Positions 15,434 through 25,584 are shown, counted from the stretch's first letter. The stretch is DNA of 64,000 nt from Hymenobacter jeongseonensis (GCF_015694725.1 NZ_JADQDQ010000004.1:1-64000); one strand, 5' to 3'. Program-made: numbers and translations. The notes: generated by a model from the sequence alone, not told the origin.

Positions 15434-16822
15434 TTAGCGCAGGGCGGCTGGCAGCCGACCCAGCAGCTGGGCAGAGGCCGAAGCCGGCAACAGCTGTCCC
15501 TGGGCGTTGAAAATGCCCTGCTGCTCCAGCCACGCCTCAAACTCGGGCGCGGGCCGCAGCCCCAGCACGCGCCGCAGATACAAGGCATCGTGAAAAGAAG
15601 TGGACTGATAGCTGAGCATGATGTCGTCGGCGCCGGGCACGCCCATGATGAAGTTGCAGCCGGCCACGCCGAGCAGGGTGAGCAGCGTGTCCATGTCGTC
15701 CTGGTCGGCTTCGGCGTGGTTGGTATAGCACACGTCCATGCCCATGGGCAGGCCCAGGAGCTTGCCGCAGAAATGGTCTTCCAGCGCCGCCCGGATGATT
15801 TGCTTGCCGTCATACAAGTATTCCGGGCCGATGAAGCCCACCACCGAGTTGACCAGCAGCGGGTCGAACCGGCGGGCCACGGCGTAGGCTCGGGCCTCGC
15901 AAGTTTGCTGGTCGAGGCCGTGGTGGGCATTGGCCGACAGGGCGCTGCCCTGACCGGTTTCGAAGTACATCACCTGCTGGCCCACGGTGCCCCGGTTGAG
16001 GGCGCGCGTGCCTTCCCACGCCTCTTGCAGCAGGCCCAGGTTGATGCCAAAGCTGCTATTGGCGGCCTCGGTGCCGGCAATGGACTGGAACGCCAAATCA
16101 ACGGGCGCGCTCCGGTTGAGGAGCTCCAGCGTGGTGGTGACGTGGCACAGCACGCACGACTGCGTGGGAATGGCGTATTGCTCGCACACGGCGTCCAGCA
16201 TGTTCAGCAGCTGATGCACCGTGTGCGGGTTGTCGGTGGCAGGATTGATGCCCAGCACCGCATCGCCGCTTCCGTAAAGCAGGCCATCGACGAGGCTGGC
16301 GGCAATGCCGCGCAGGTCGTCGGTGGGGTGGTTGGGCTGCAGGCGGGTGGCCAGGTGCCCGCGCAGCCCCAGCGTGTTGCGGAAGCGCGTGACCACTTCG
16401 CAGCGGCGGGCCACGGCAATCAGCTCCTGGTTGCGCATGAGCTTCGACACGGCCGCCACCATTTCCGGCGTCAGGCCGGGGGCCAGGGCTTGCAGGGCGG
16501 GGGCGTCGGCCTCGTCGGAAAGCAGCCAGTCGCGCAGCTGCCCCACCGTGAAATGGCTGATGGGGGCAAATGCCGCCGCGTCGTGCGTATCGATTATGAG
16601 GCGGGTTACTTCGTCCTGCTCGTAGGGCACGAGGGCCTCGTGCAGGAAGTCGCGCAAGGGCACATCGGCCAGGGCTAGCTGGGCCGCTACCCGTTCTTCG
16701 TAGGTAGCGGCGGCCACGCCGGCCAGCACATCGCCGGAGCGCAGCGGCGAGGCCCGCGCCAGCAGCGTCTTCAGGTCATCGAACGTGTAGGCGTGGTGGC
16801 GAATGACGTAGCGGTAGGCCAT
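15434..16822 (-). CDS. eutB: Ethanolamine ammonia-lyase large subunit
   Basis: 462 residues from MAYRYVIRHHAYTFDDLKTL; this start fits the family length of about 455 residues. Typical motifs are GDVLAGVAAATYEERVAAQ, DEVTRLIIDTHD, DGLLYGSGDAVLGINPATDN, CHVTTTLELL, FQSIAGTEAANSSFG, FETGQGSALSANAHHGLDQQT and VGFIGPEYLYDGKQIIRA. It holds the substrate and B12 TIM barrel and acts with EutC. Only the two lyase genes are here, so ethanolamine would be used as a nitrogen source in the cytosol rather than in a eut shell; that is inference. Confidence 0.96.
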   Translation of the reverse strand: MAYRYVIRHHAYTFDDLKTLLARASPLRSGDVLAGVAAATYEERVAAQLALADVPLRDFLHEALVPYEQDEVTRLIIDTHDAAAFAPISHFTVGQLRDWLLSDEADAPALQALAPGLTPEMVAAVSKLMRNQELIAVARRCEVVTRFRNTLGLRGHLATRLQPNHPTDDLRGIAASLVDGLLYGSGDAVLGINPATDNPHTVHQLLNMLDAVCEQYAIPTQSCVLCHVTTTLELLNRSAPVDLAFQSIAGTEAANSSFGINLGLLQEAWEGTRALNRGTVGQQVMYFETGQGSALSANAHHGLDQQTCEARAYAVARRFDPLLVNSVVGFIGPEYLYDGKQIIRAALEDHFCGKLLGLPMGMDVCYTNHAEADQDDMDTLLTLLGVAGCNFIMGVPGADDIMLSYQSTSFHDALYLRRVLGLRPAPEFEAWLEQQGIFNAQGQLLPASASAQLLGRLPAALR

Positions 16823-17056
16823 GGCAACGGACAGGGAAAGTGTGGGAGAAGATACTGCCCGCCCGCCAATCACCTGCTTTCTGCGCGGGTGATTTCAGAA
16901 AAAAGCCAGGGCCTGGCAGTAGATGCCCACCCCGGCGAGGACGTGCCGAGAAGCGGATTTGCCGGCCAAAGTCGTGCGGGTTTCACCCTTCCGGCACGCT
17001 TCGTCGTATAGAGGCTTCCAAGTTTCTAACTATTTCTTTTACCCATTTTTTGAATC

Positions 17057-17803
17057 ATGAACATCAAACCATTCTTCGCTACCCTCGCCCTCACCGTGGC
17101 CTTCACCGCTCCCGTTTTCGCTCAAGACAGCATGAAAACCAAGAGCGACGACGAGAAGACCAAAACCAAGGCCGACGGCACGACGACCAAGACCAAGATG
17201 GCCGACGACGGCAAGATGAAGGTCAAAGGCAAGTCGGATGCGGGCGATAAGATGAAAGCCAAGACCAAGCCCCGCAAGGGCGACATGAAAGCTGCCGACA
17301 ATGGCATGAGCACCAGCACCGCGGCCACTGCCACGGGAGCCGGCGTAATGGTGGGCGGCGCCATGATGACCCCCGATAAAGACATCGTGGACAACGCCGC
17401 TGGCAGCGCCGACCACACCACGCTGGTAGCTGCCGTGAAAGCCGCTGGCTTGGTAGAAACCCTCAAAAGCGCCGGTCCTTTCACCGTATTCGCTCCTTCC
17501 AACGCAGCCTTTGACAAGCTGCCCGCGGGCACCGTCAATTCCTTGGTGACCCCGGAGATGAAGCCCACGCTCACCAAAATCCTGACCTACCACGTGGTAC
17601 CCGGCAGCCTCACCGCCGCTAACCTCACCGATGGTCAGGTCCTCACCACCGTGCAAGGCGAAAAGCTGACGGTGATGAAAAGCGCCACCGGCGTCATGAT
17701 TAAAGATGCCAAAGGCGGCATGGCCACCGTTACCACGGCCGACGTTATTTCCAAAAACGGCGTAACCCACGTAATTGACACGGTGCTGATGCCCGCTCAA
17801 TAG
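17057..17803 (+). CDS. Secreted fasciclin (FAS1) domain protein
   Basis: 248 residues. A signal peptide (MNIKPFFATLALTVAFTAP, VFAQ) is followed by a Lys/Asp/Thr-rich linker (residues ~25-85: TKTKADGTTTKTKMADDGK) and one FAS1 domain from about residue 105: DHTTLVAAVKAAGLVETLKS, GPFTVFAPSNAAFDKLP, LTYHVVPGSL, VISKNGVTHVIDTVLMP. FAS1 proteins mediate adhesion or interact with matrix components. The repetitive charged linker is unlike the rest of the family and may be disordered. A strong terminator at 17866-17904 ends it. Confidence 0.9.
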   Translation: MNIKPFFATLALTVAFTAPVFAQDSMKTKSDDEKTKTKADGTTTKTKMADDGKMKVKGKSDAGDKMKAKTKPRKGDMKAADNGMSTSTAATATGAGVMVGGAMMTPDKDIVDNAAGSADHTTLVAAVKAAGLVETLKSAGPFTVFAPSNAAFDKLPAGTVNSLVTPEMKPTLTKILTYHVVPGSLTAANLTDGQVLTTVQGEKLTVMKSATGVMIKDAKGGMATVTTADVISKNGVTHVIDTVLMPAQ

Positions 17804-17865
17804 TCAACTGAACAAGTAGCTGAATTGGCGGCTTCAAGCCCGCACTGCACCCGCTACTCGTCATA

Positions 17866-17904
17866 AAAAAAACACCCTTCAGCTGGCTGAAGGGTGTTTT
17901 TTTT
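17866..17904. terminator. Bidirectional terminator
   Basis: AAAAAACACCCTTCAGC-TG-GCTGAAGGGTGTTTTTT lies between convergent genes (fasciclin on plus, T9SS protein on minus) and can end both. Confidence 0.92.
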
Positions 17905-17929
17905 TAGTACAAGCGCCGGCCGGGTGCTT

Positions 17930-19879
17930 TTATTCAACCAGAAGGCGGCGGCCCACCGTCCGGCCGTCGGCCAAGGTCAGGCGCACGGTGTAAACCCCGG
18001 CTGGCAAATATGGCAGCGCAAGCGTGGCTTGGCCGGCCTGCGCGGCGGGCTGCTCCCACACGCTACGCCCCACAGCATCGAGCACGGCAGCGCGGGCAAA
18101 CGCCGGCCCGGCAATGGTGACTGTGCCACGGGTCGGGTTGGGGAACAAGCTGTAGGCTGCGGCCAGCTTGGCCGCGGTGGTGGCCGTAACCACGTTGTTG
18201 GTCATCACCGGCCGCATCATCAAGGCGCCACGCCGCACGGCGCCGCGCGGCACGAAGCTCACGGTGTCCCAGGCGCCGGTGTTGTCGCGCCGCCAGAGGC
18301 GAGCGGGCGGAAAGGTGTTATTCAAATCGAGGCCGTAGTGCAGGTCACGGCCTTGCGAAGGCTGGGAGTAGCCCACGTAAAAAGTGCCCGACACCGGAAC
18401 CGGCTGGTCGAAGGTGATTTCATAGTACGGCGAGCCCGCTGGCAACGGGTTGGGCATGGTCACAGTTTTGGTGGCCACCGGGCTGTCGGCGGGCCTGCCG
18501 TTCTGGTCGTTCCACACGTTGATGGTAACAGGCCGGTTGGCGCGGTCCGACGCCGTGAAAACCGGGTAGAGACGCAACGCCCGCACGTTGTCAGGTTGGT
18601 TGAGGTCGAACCGATAAGCGAAAGCCGACGCGACCCCGGTTGAGTAAGGCACCAGCTGCACGATGTTTTCGGCCGAGCCATCGTCGTAGGCATAATAATT
18701 ACTGAGTTCTACGTCGCGAAAAATGGTGTCGTTGGGTTGCGTGCGCGGGTTGGTTTCCTGGGCGTCGAGCACCAAAGTGTAGCGCAGGGTTTTTGTCGTC
18801 GGCGTCAGCGGAATGGCCACGCGGTTGGGGTGGCCCGTCACGCTGTCTTGGCGCGGATTGACCGGGAAGGCAATGGACCGACGCGCCCAGTTGCCCAGCA
18901 CCGGGCTATTGGGCAGCTCCCGCACCGTGCCCGCTACGCTGATGGGAACGGGCAAATTGCCCGCGTTCAAATTGCTGAAATTGACGCCCATCCGGGGGGC
19001 TATTTCGCTGTTGGGCGGCGTGGCGGCGTTGAATTGCCATACCGGCATGGCCGTGTAGAGGCGCAGCGGGCTGCTCAGGCCGCCCGAAGGAATGCCGCCC
19101 CGGATGCCGGCGCTGGTGGCCACGTCCACAAAGGTGGTGTCTGCCAGCCCCCGGGCCCGGCCGCGGTCCAGCACCACGTAATCCACACTCCAGCCGTCGC
19201 TGTTGTCGGAACGGTTGCCGGTGGCTGCAAACAGAAACTGGAAGTTGGCGTGCAGGTACTTGGGTTGATTCAGGTCGATGACTTGCTGCCGAAACGCCGT
19301 GCGCTGGCCCGCGCTGGCCTCCTGCCACACCAGCTCCCACGCGCCGGTCACCGTTTTTACATACAGTTCCAAACGCACCCGGGTGTTGCCAATGTTCCGG
19401 TTGGGAACCCCGACAATGGTGCCGGCCTGCCAGGCAAAGCTCAGGTACACCTGCTCGTTTACCGTGAGGTTGCCCAGGTTGATGGGCTGCGAAAGCAACG
19501 AGTCGATGGCGCCGTACGAAGCGTTAACGCCGTCGCTGTAGCTCTGGCCAGTGGCCCGAAGGCCGTCGAGCGTGGCTGCCCCGCGGGTGAGCGGGTAAAT
19601 AGCCAAGCGGTTGCTCACCAATGCGCCCCCGGTGGGTAGCCAGTTCTGGGCTTTGGGTGCCCCTTCGAGGGGAGTCGTAAAATCGTCGAAAAAGGGCAGT
19701 TCCACCGCAGCGGTCCGGCGCTGGACTTGTGCCCGCTCGCTCAGCGTTGGAGCATAAACGGCCCGGCTTGGGTCGGCGGAAAGTGGCTGCGAGGGAATCA
19801 CTTGAGCCGAAGTGGCGCCGGCCACCAAAAACAGCGCTGGCAGCAGCAGGCCGCGATACATGCGGAAGAGTGTCATCAT
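17930..19879 (-). CDS. Secreted T9SS type A sorting-domain protein
   Basis: 649 residues from MMTLFRMYRG; upstream in-frame codons run into the inverted repeat at 19932. A signal peptide (LLLPALFLVAGATSAQ) is followed by a large beta-rich region with repeated FDLN, VNVWND and CUB/MAM-like patterns (FFDDFTT; SLSQPINLGNLTV; VYLSFAWQAG), which suggests carbohydrate-binding-like jelly-roll folds. The last ~75 residues are the T9SS signal (YSLFPNPTRGTVTIAGP ... GVYTVRLTLADG). The function is not recognisable: exported to the surface or medium. Confidence 0.85.
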   Translation of the reverse strand: MMTLFRMYRGLLLPALFLVAGATSAQVIPSQPLSADPSRAVYAPTLSERAQVQRRTAAVELPFFDDFTTPLEGAPKAQNWLPTGGALVSNRLAIYPLTRGAATLDGLRATGQSYSDGVNASYGAIDSLLSQPINLGNLTVNEQVYLSFAWQAGTIVGVPNRNIGNTRVRLELYVKTVTGAWELVWQEASAGQRTAFRQQVIDLNQPKYLHANFQFLFAATGNRSDNSDGWSVDYVVLDRGRARGLADTTFVDVATSAGIRGGIPSGGLSSPLRLYTAMPVWQFNAATPPNSEIAPRMGVNFSNLNAGNLPVPISVAGTVRELPNSPVLGNWARRSIAFPVNPRQDSVTGHPNRVAIPLTPTTKTLRYTLVLDAQETNPRTQPNDTIFRDVELSNYYAYDDGSAENIVQLVPYSTGVASAFAYRFDLNQPDNVRALRLYPVFTASDRANRPVTINVWNDQNGRPADSPVATKTVTMPNPLPAGSPYYEITFDQPVPVSGTFYVGYSQPSQGRDLHYGLDLNNTFPPARLWRRDNTGAWDTVSFVPRGAVRRGALMMRPVMTNNVVTATTAAKLAAAYSLFPNPTRGTVTIAGPAFARAAVLDAVGRSVWEQPAAQAGQATLALPYLPAGVYTVRLTLADGRTVGRRLLVE

Positions 19880-19931
19880 AGAATCAGGCTTTGGCAACCT
19901 AACGACGCGAGTGTTAAAAAAGGTGCGTAAA

Positions 19932-20010
19932 CACCGAGCGGTGCCTGGTGTCCGGCACACTGGCCACCTAATTGGCCAACGCGCTCAAAGACCTCAGGCA
20001 CCGCTCGGTG
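19932..20010. repeat. Inverted repeat with 16 bp arms
   Basis: CACCGAGCGGTGCCTG at 19932-19947 is repeated inverted as CAGGCACCGCTCGGTG at 19995-20010, around 47 bases that include TGGCCA twice inverted. It lies between two minus-strand genes, in the leader of the T9SS gene and just past the PASTA gene's stop. Confidence 0.85.
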
Positions 20011-20025
20011 CAAACTGGTAACGAA

Positions 20026-20787
20026 CTACCGGGCCACCCAGATATCCACCAGCTGGCCCATGCGAATGGTGGCGTCGGGGCCGGCCACGGGGCGCTGGCG
20101 CACCACGGTGCCGGGCGTTTGGCCGGCTTCGGCCGTTTGCTCGAACACTTCACCCTTTTGCAGGCCCTGCCCCACCAGCAGGGTAATGGCCTCATCTTCG
20201 GGCATATTGATGAGGTTGGGCACGGCAAAAGTTTGGTTGCCTTGGCCGTCGCCCACTACTAGGTCTACTTTGGTGCCCTTGGCGATGGGCGCGCCGGGCG
20301 CGATTTCCTTGCCGTTCACAAGCTGCTTGAGCACGGCATTCTGCGCCAGGTCCGGTACCAGCTGAATTTGGCCTACGACCAGGTCGTAGCTTTTGAGAAT
20401 AAGCATGGCATTCTTCGAGGAGCCGTCGGTGAGCTTGGGCATCTTGATTACCGGCGGGTTTTTCATACTCACCTGCAGGTAAATTTTACGGCCTTCCTTC
20501 ACCTTTTCGCCCGGCGCAGGGTCTTGCACCAGCACCGTAAAGGGCCGGATGCTGGGGCTGTAGCTCGAGTCGTCCACGAAGTACGCCAGGTTGCGCTCTT
20601 CGAGATAGTTCTCTAGGTCGGCCACGTTCATGCCCGTCACCTTCGGTACCGTAATGGTCTCGCCGTGGTGGGTGCTCATGGGCAGGTACACGTAGAAAAA
20701 GCCCAATACGAGCAACAAGCCAGCCACGGCAATAAGCACCAAGTGCTTAACAACGTCAAGTGGGGTATCAGCTTTTAAGAATGCCAT
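20026..20787 (-). CDS. Membrane-anchored protein with PASTA repeats
   Basis: 253 residues. A single membrane segment (HLVLIAVAGLLLVLGFFYVYL, residues ~17-37) is followed by three PASTA-type units: VPKVTGMNVADLENYLEERN, MPKLTDGSSKNAMLILKSYD and VPNLINMPEDEAITLLVGQG, each ending in a 'PGxxVxxG' type turn (DPAPGEKVKEG; APGAPIAKGTKVDLVVG; VAGPDATIRMGQLVDIWV). PASTA modules bind peptidoglycan. There is no kinase or transpeptidase domain. It lies 76 bases after the tandem Ddl gene, in the same direction, so a shared role in the cell wall is likely. Confidence 0.88.
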   Translation of the reverse strand: MAFLKADTPLDVVKHLVLIAVAGLLLVLGFFYVYLPMSTHHGETITVPKVTGMNVADLENYLEERNLAYFVDDSSYSPSIRPFTVLVQDPAPGEKVKEGRKIYLQVSMKNPPVIKMPKLTDGSSKNAMLILKSYDLVVGQIQLVPDLAQNAVLKQLVNGKEIAPGAPIAKGTKVDLVVGDGQGNQTFAVPNLINMPEDEAITLLVGQGLQKGEVFEQTAEAGQTPGTVVRQRPVAGPDATIRMGQLVDIWVAR

Positions 20788-20863
20788 TGGTCAAGTGGAT
20801 AGCTATGTATTAGCCAATTAAAAAAATAAGGAACGTCAGGCCGAGCGACGCGAAGCAAAACGG

Positions 20864-23563
20864 TTAGGCGTTGATTTGAGCCCGTTCGACCCGCGCCTTG
20901 CCGAACTCCAGAATCCGGTCGATAAACTGGTAGGGCGTGTAGCCGGCCAGGGCCGTTTGGTGGAAAATGCAGGTAGCCGGCGTCATGCCGGGCAGGGAAT
21001 TCACTTCGATAATCAACACCTCCACTTCGCCCTTGCTCCGCACGCGCACAAACGCGTCGATGCGGGCGTAGCCCTGAATGTCGAGCACTTCGGCCACGCG
21101 GCGCAGCACCGCTTTCACCTCGTTGGAGATGCGCTGGCGCTCGGCGGGGTCTACGTCGTAGCGGGCGGGGGTGATGTTCTGGCCTTCGCCGGCCAGGAAC
21201 TTCTCCTCCAGGCTCAACACCTCGCCGGTGGCCAGGGCCTCGCTGGCTTCGAAAACCTCGATGTCGAATTGCCCATCTTCATCATACGAAGTGAGCAAAC
21301 CGCCCGTCACTTCCAGGAAGTGTGCGGCCCCGTCGCGGCTGATGAGGGTTTCGACCAAGAAAGCATCCTTGCGCGGAAACTCCTCTTTAAAGCCCAAGTG
21401 CAGCACCTCGGCCGGGCCGGTCAGCAGGTCTTCCTCGGTTCGGAAAATCAGTTGGCTAAACGCTTCCAACTCGGCGCGGGTCTTGATTTTCTTCACGGCC
21501 GAAGAACAGCCGTCATCGGCCGGCTTGGCGATGAAGGGGTAGGGGAACTGCGTTTCGAGGGCGCGGTAGAAGCTTTCGGCGTCGGCCTGCCATTCCAGCT
21601 TGGTGGCCATGCGGTGCTCGGCCACCCGCAGGCCGGCTTCGCGCAGGCGCTTGTTGGTTTCAAACTTGTTGATGGTGACGCTGCTGCTGGCCACGCCCGA
21701 GCCGTTGTAGGGCAGGCCGAGTTTTTCCAGCTCCACTTGCAGGGCGCCGTCCTCGCCGGGCCGGCCGTGCAGGGCAATGAATACCTCGTCGGCCAGCTGG
21801 GCCAGCTCCTCGAAGGAAATGCGGCGCGGCTGGGCCAGCGCCTGGCCCGCGTAGGTGCTGGTGATGGTGCTGGCCTCGCGGCGAATGCGCTCCAGGATGG
21901 GGTGCGGGGCCTCACCGGCCTCGGCGTGCTCGATTTTCTCGCGGATGTCGTCGGCGTTGTCCTTCAGCATCACGTTCACGGGCAGCACGTAGAGGCGGTG
22001 CTCGTCGGCCGAGCCGGTGAGGAACACCGGCACCGGCGCGTACTTGGCCGAGGAGCTGAGCTTCTCAAAAATATTGCGGCCGCTTTCCACCGAAATGTGG
22101 CGCTCCGAAGAGTAGCCGCCCATAATCACGGCCACACGGATGCGCTCGGTGGCTTCATGCTGGCGGCCGGCCACGGCTTCGTCCAGCTTGGCGAGCAGCT
22201 GCGCCAACTTCACGGGGCGCAGGCCGGCCCGGCGCCGGGCCGCCAAAGATGTGCGAATAAGAAACGTGAGGAACTGCGACGGATTGAGCCCAATTTCGGC
22301 CGCCTGATGGAAGAAGAACGACGCCGGCAGCATGCCCGACGTAGTGTTCGGGTCGTTCAAAAACAGCTGGCCATCGTGGCCCACAAAGCCATCCAAACGG
22401 GCATACACCTGGAAGCCGAACGTGCGGAACATTTCCTCGCAGGCCTCGCGGATTTCCTGAATTTTCTCCTCGGGCAAATCGATGGGCGTGACTTTGCGGG
22501 CCAGGCCGGGCAGGTATTTCGAGCGGTAGTCGAACATCTCATCGCCCTTCACAATCTCCGTAGGCGGCAGCGCCAGGGGCAAGCCGTTCTGGTCTTCCAC
22601 CACAATGCAGCTGAACTCGCGGCCGGCCACAAAGCTTTCCACCAGCACCTGGGTTTCGCCGTCCACGTTGGTCAGGCGCACTTTTTCGGTGCTGGCCAGC
22701 CGTTCGTTCAGGGCAAAAAGCAGCGTTTCGGGGTGGTAGATGGGCGTGGTTTCGTCGTCGAACACCACGGGCAGGCCGATGCCTTCGCGGATGTCGGTGA
22801 GGTGCTGCACCCAGGCCAGCTTGTCCTGCTCGCCCAGGCGCTGCCAGTCGGCGCGGGTCAGGGTTTTGCGGAACAGGCTGCGTTCGATGCCCGCTTCAAA
22901 CTTGGCCAAGTCGTCGGTTTTGAGGATGCTGACGCCGATGCTGGAGCCCTGGCGGGGCGCCTTCAGCACCAACGGCAGGCCCAGCTCGCGCACCAGATAA
23001 GCGAGAGTGGCGGCGTGGTCGGTGGTGTCCCATTCTTCGGCCTTGATGAGGCGGAAGCTCGGCGTGGGCCGGCCCAGCGCGTGCAGCAGGTTTTTCTGCG
23101 CAATTTTATCAATACCAAACGCGGAGGGCAGAATGCCGGAGCCCGAGTACGGGATGCCCAGCCACTCCAGCATGCCCTGAATGGCGCCGTCTTCACCGCC
23201 CGGCCCGTGCAGGGCCAAAAACGCGAAGTCCATGAGCTGGGGCAATTGCTCGGCCTGCACCTGCCGGCCCACTTTGGCAATGGCCTCGAACCGCTCGTCG
23301 TGGCTCAGCTCGCCCAGGCTTTCGATATAAACCTGCAAGTGGTGCAGCGATGGCGGCTGCGACGACACCGGCGGGTAGAAATCCCGAATAGTGCCCTTAT
23401 AGATAAACTGCCAGTCGAGCAGAATGAACTGCCCCAGGCTATCCACGAAGATGGGCACTGGCTGAAACAGCGCCTTATCTAAATTATCAAAGACGGTGCG
23501 GCCGCCGGCGAAAGAAATTTCCCGCTCGCGCGATGTGCCCCCGAAAAAAATGCCGATTTTCAT
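20864..23563 (-). CDS. Tandem-fused D-Ala-D-Ala ligase homologue
   Basis: 899 residues made of two Ddl-like units in one polypeptide; normal Ddl is about 310-380 residues. Unit 1 (about 1-440) starts MKIGIFFGGTSREREIS, has LALHGPGGEDGAIQGMLE (residues ~117-134) and the ATP-grasp stretch APRQGSSIGVS, but its metal-binding loop reads NDPNTTSGM in place of the usual E-x-N-T-x-P-G. Unit 2 (about 475-899) starts VAVIMGGYSSERHISVESG, has ALHGRPGEDGALQVELEKLG and ends EVNSLPGMTPA (from residue ~853), close to the active consensus. Unit 2 may carry the ligase activity, unit 1 a regulatory or altered one; that is inference. Next to the PASTA gene. Confidence 0.85.
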   Translation of the reverse strand: MKIGIFFGGTSREREISFAGGRTVFDNLDKALFQPVPIFVDSLGQFILLDWQFIYKGTIRDFYPPVSSQPPSLHHLQVYIESLGELSHDERFEAIAKVGRQVQAEQLPQLMDFAFLALHGPGGEDGAIQGMLEWLGIPYSGSGILPSAFGIDKIAQKNLLHALGRPTPSFRLIKAEEWDTTDHAATLAYLVRELGLPLVLKAPRQGSSIGVSILKTDDLAKFEAGIERSLFRKTLTRADWQRLGEQDKLAWVQHLTDIREGIGLPVVFDDETTPIYHPETLLFALNERLASTEKVRLTNVDGETQVLVESFVAGREFSCIVVEDQNGLPLALPPTEIVKGDEMFDYRSKYLPGLARKVTPIDLPEEKIQEIREACEEMFRTFGFQVYARLDGFVGHDGQLFLNDPNTTSGMLPASFFFHQAAEIGLNPSQFLTFLIRTSLAARRRAGLRPVKLAQLLAKLDEAVAGRQHEATERIRVAVIMGGYSSERHISVESGRNIFEKLSSSAKYAPVPVFLTGSADEHRLYVLPVNVMLKDNADDIREKIEHAEAGEAPHPILERIRREASTITSTYAGQALAQPRRISFEELAQLADEVFIALHGRPGEDGALQVELEKLGLPYNGSGVASSSVTINKFETNKRLREAGLRVAEHRMATKLEWQADAESFYRALETQFPYPFIAKPADDGCSSAVKKIKTRAELEAFSQLIFRTEEDLLTGPAEVLHLGFKEEFPRKDAFLVETLISRDGAAHFLEVTGGLLTSYDEDGQFDIEVFEASEALATGEVLSLEEKFLAGEGQNITPARYDVDPAERQRISNEVKAVLRRVAEVLDIQGYARIDAFVRVRSKGEVEVLIIEVNSLPGMTPATCIFHQTALAGYTPYQFIDRILEFGKARVERAQINA

Positions 23564-23594
23564 AAGTACCGCAAAGGTAAGGGAGGTAATGGGG

Positions 23595-23778
23595 GAGTTG
23601 AACGAAAACTCCCCTCCTTACCAAGGAGGGGATGTTCGAGCCAAGGGCTCGAACGGGGGTGGTTGGGGCGGTGCAAGATACCCGGACGACACGGCCGCCA
23701 GTCGTTCAACGTCCCCAACCACCCCAGCGGGCGCGTCGCGCCCGCGTCCCCTCCTTGCCAAGGAGGGGAGTTGTCGTG
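23595..23778. repeat. GC-rich palindromic intergenic repeat
   Basis: AACTCCCCTCCTTACCAAGG at the left and its near-inverse CCTTGCCAAGGAGGGGAGTT at the right enclose GGGGGTGGTTGGGG, inverted as CCCCAACCACCCC further on. The 180 bp element lies between divergent ddl and pgk; its right part ends near the pgk promoter. Confidence 0.75.
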
Positions 23779-23814
23779 CTACTTTGCAGCCTCAAACGCC
23801 CTTTCAAAACTCCT

Positions 23815-25005
<1,191 letters not shown>

Positions 25006-25058
25006 CAGCCTGGAAACCGGCTAGGTTTGCTGCAAGCCTAGCTGATTGTGCTGGATAG

Positions 25059-25109
25059 AAAAGTCCGCATGCTTCGGAGCGTATAGCCCGCTGAAGCATG
25101 CGGACTTTT
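25059..25109 (+). terminator. Terminator of pgk
   Basis: AAAAGTCCGCATGCTTC and GAAGCATGCGGACTTTT form a 17 bp perfect stem around 17 bases. Confidence 0.9.
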
Positions 25110-25224
25110 GCATTCGTGCACCAAGACCCTAAGTCCAAATGCCATCGTGTCAGACGTTGGCGCTGCTGACCGTCATTATCCAAGGAAACGGTATTTTCTG
25201 GTTGACTTACAGGTTGTTGCGGGA

Positions 25225-25584
25225 CTATGGGTTGGCCCTGGTTTGCTTCTCCAATAGCTGAAGCAGCTTGTCGGCGGCTTTCTCAATATCCATGTAGCCT
25301 TGCTGCGCGGCCCGCTGCTTGGCTGCCGTGAGGCCCTGGCGATGCACGGTCCGAAAGTCGCCGTAGGGGAATTTATAGCGGGCCTTGGTGTGCTCGCCTT
25401 TGCTCATGTCAAGGCCGAGGTGCCAATTGCTGTATACCTCGTATTCGTGCTCTTGCAGAAACGAGTTTTCTTCGGCTGCATCGGGATTTTGCTCGCCCCA
25501 ATGGCCTGCGTTATTGTCTATTTCGCCGTTTTCGATGAGGCGTTTGGCGAAAGTAAAAGCATTGGGATTCAAGGAAGTGCTCAT
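25225..25584 (-). CDS. Conserved hypothetical protein
   Basis: 119 residues, no signal. HWGEQNPDAAEENSFLQEHE, YSNWHLGLDMSKGEHTKARY, FPYGDFRTVHRQGLTAAKQR and a helical end (IEKAADKLLQLLEKQ) suggest a small conserved cytosolic family; the strong clustering of His, Trp and Asp suggests a conserved surface, but no function can be named. It is a single gene between pgk and the glycosyltransferase. Confidence 0.7.
   Translation of the reverse strand: MSTSLNPNAFTFAKRLIENGEIDNNAGHWGEQNPDAAEENSFLQEHEYEVYSNWHLGLDMSKGEHTKARYKFPYGDFRTVHRQGLTAAKQRAAQQGYMDIEKAADKLLQLLEKQTRANP

Noticed and set aside
20876..23482. 868-residue plus-strand frame opposite the tandem ligase
   Set aside because: His/Gly/Val-rich shadow of a GC-rich gene; the minus strand has clear ATP-grasp motifs.
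25344..25360. Another copy of the array repeat (cacggtccgaaag)
   Set aside because: Only the core matches; it lies inside a coding sequence and lacks the GTTTAC/GTAAAC ends.
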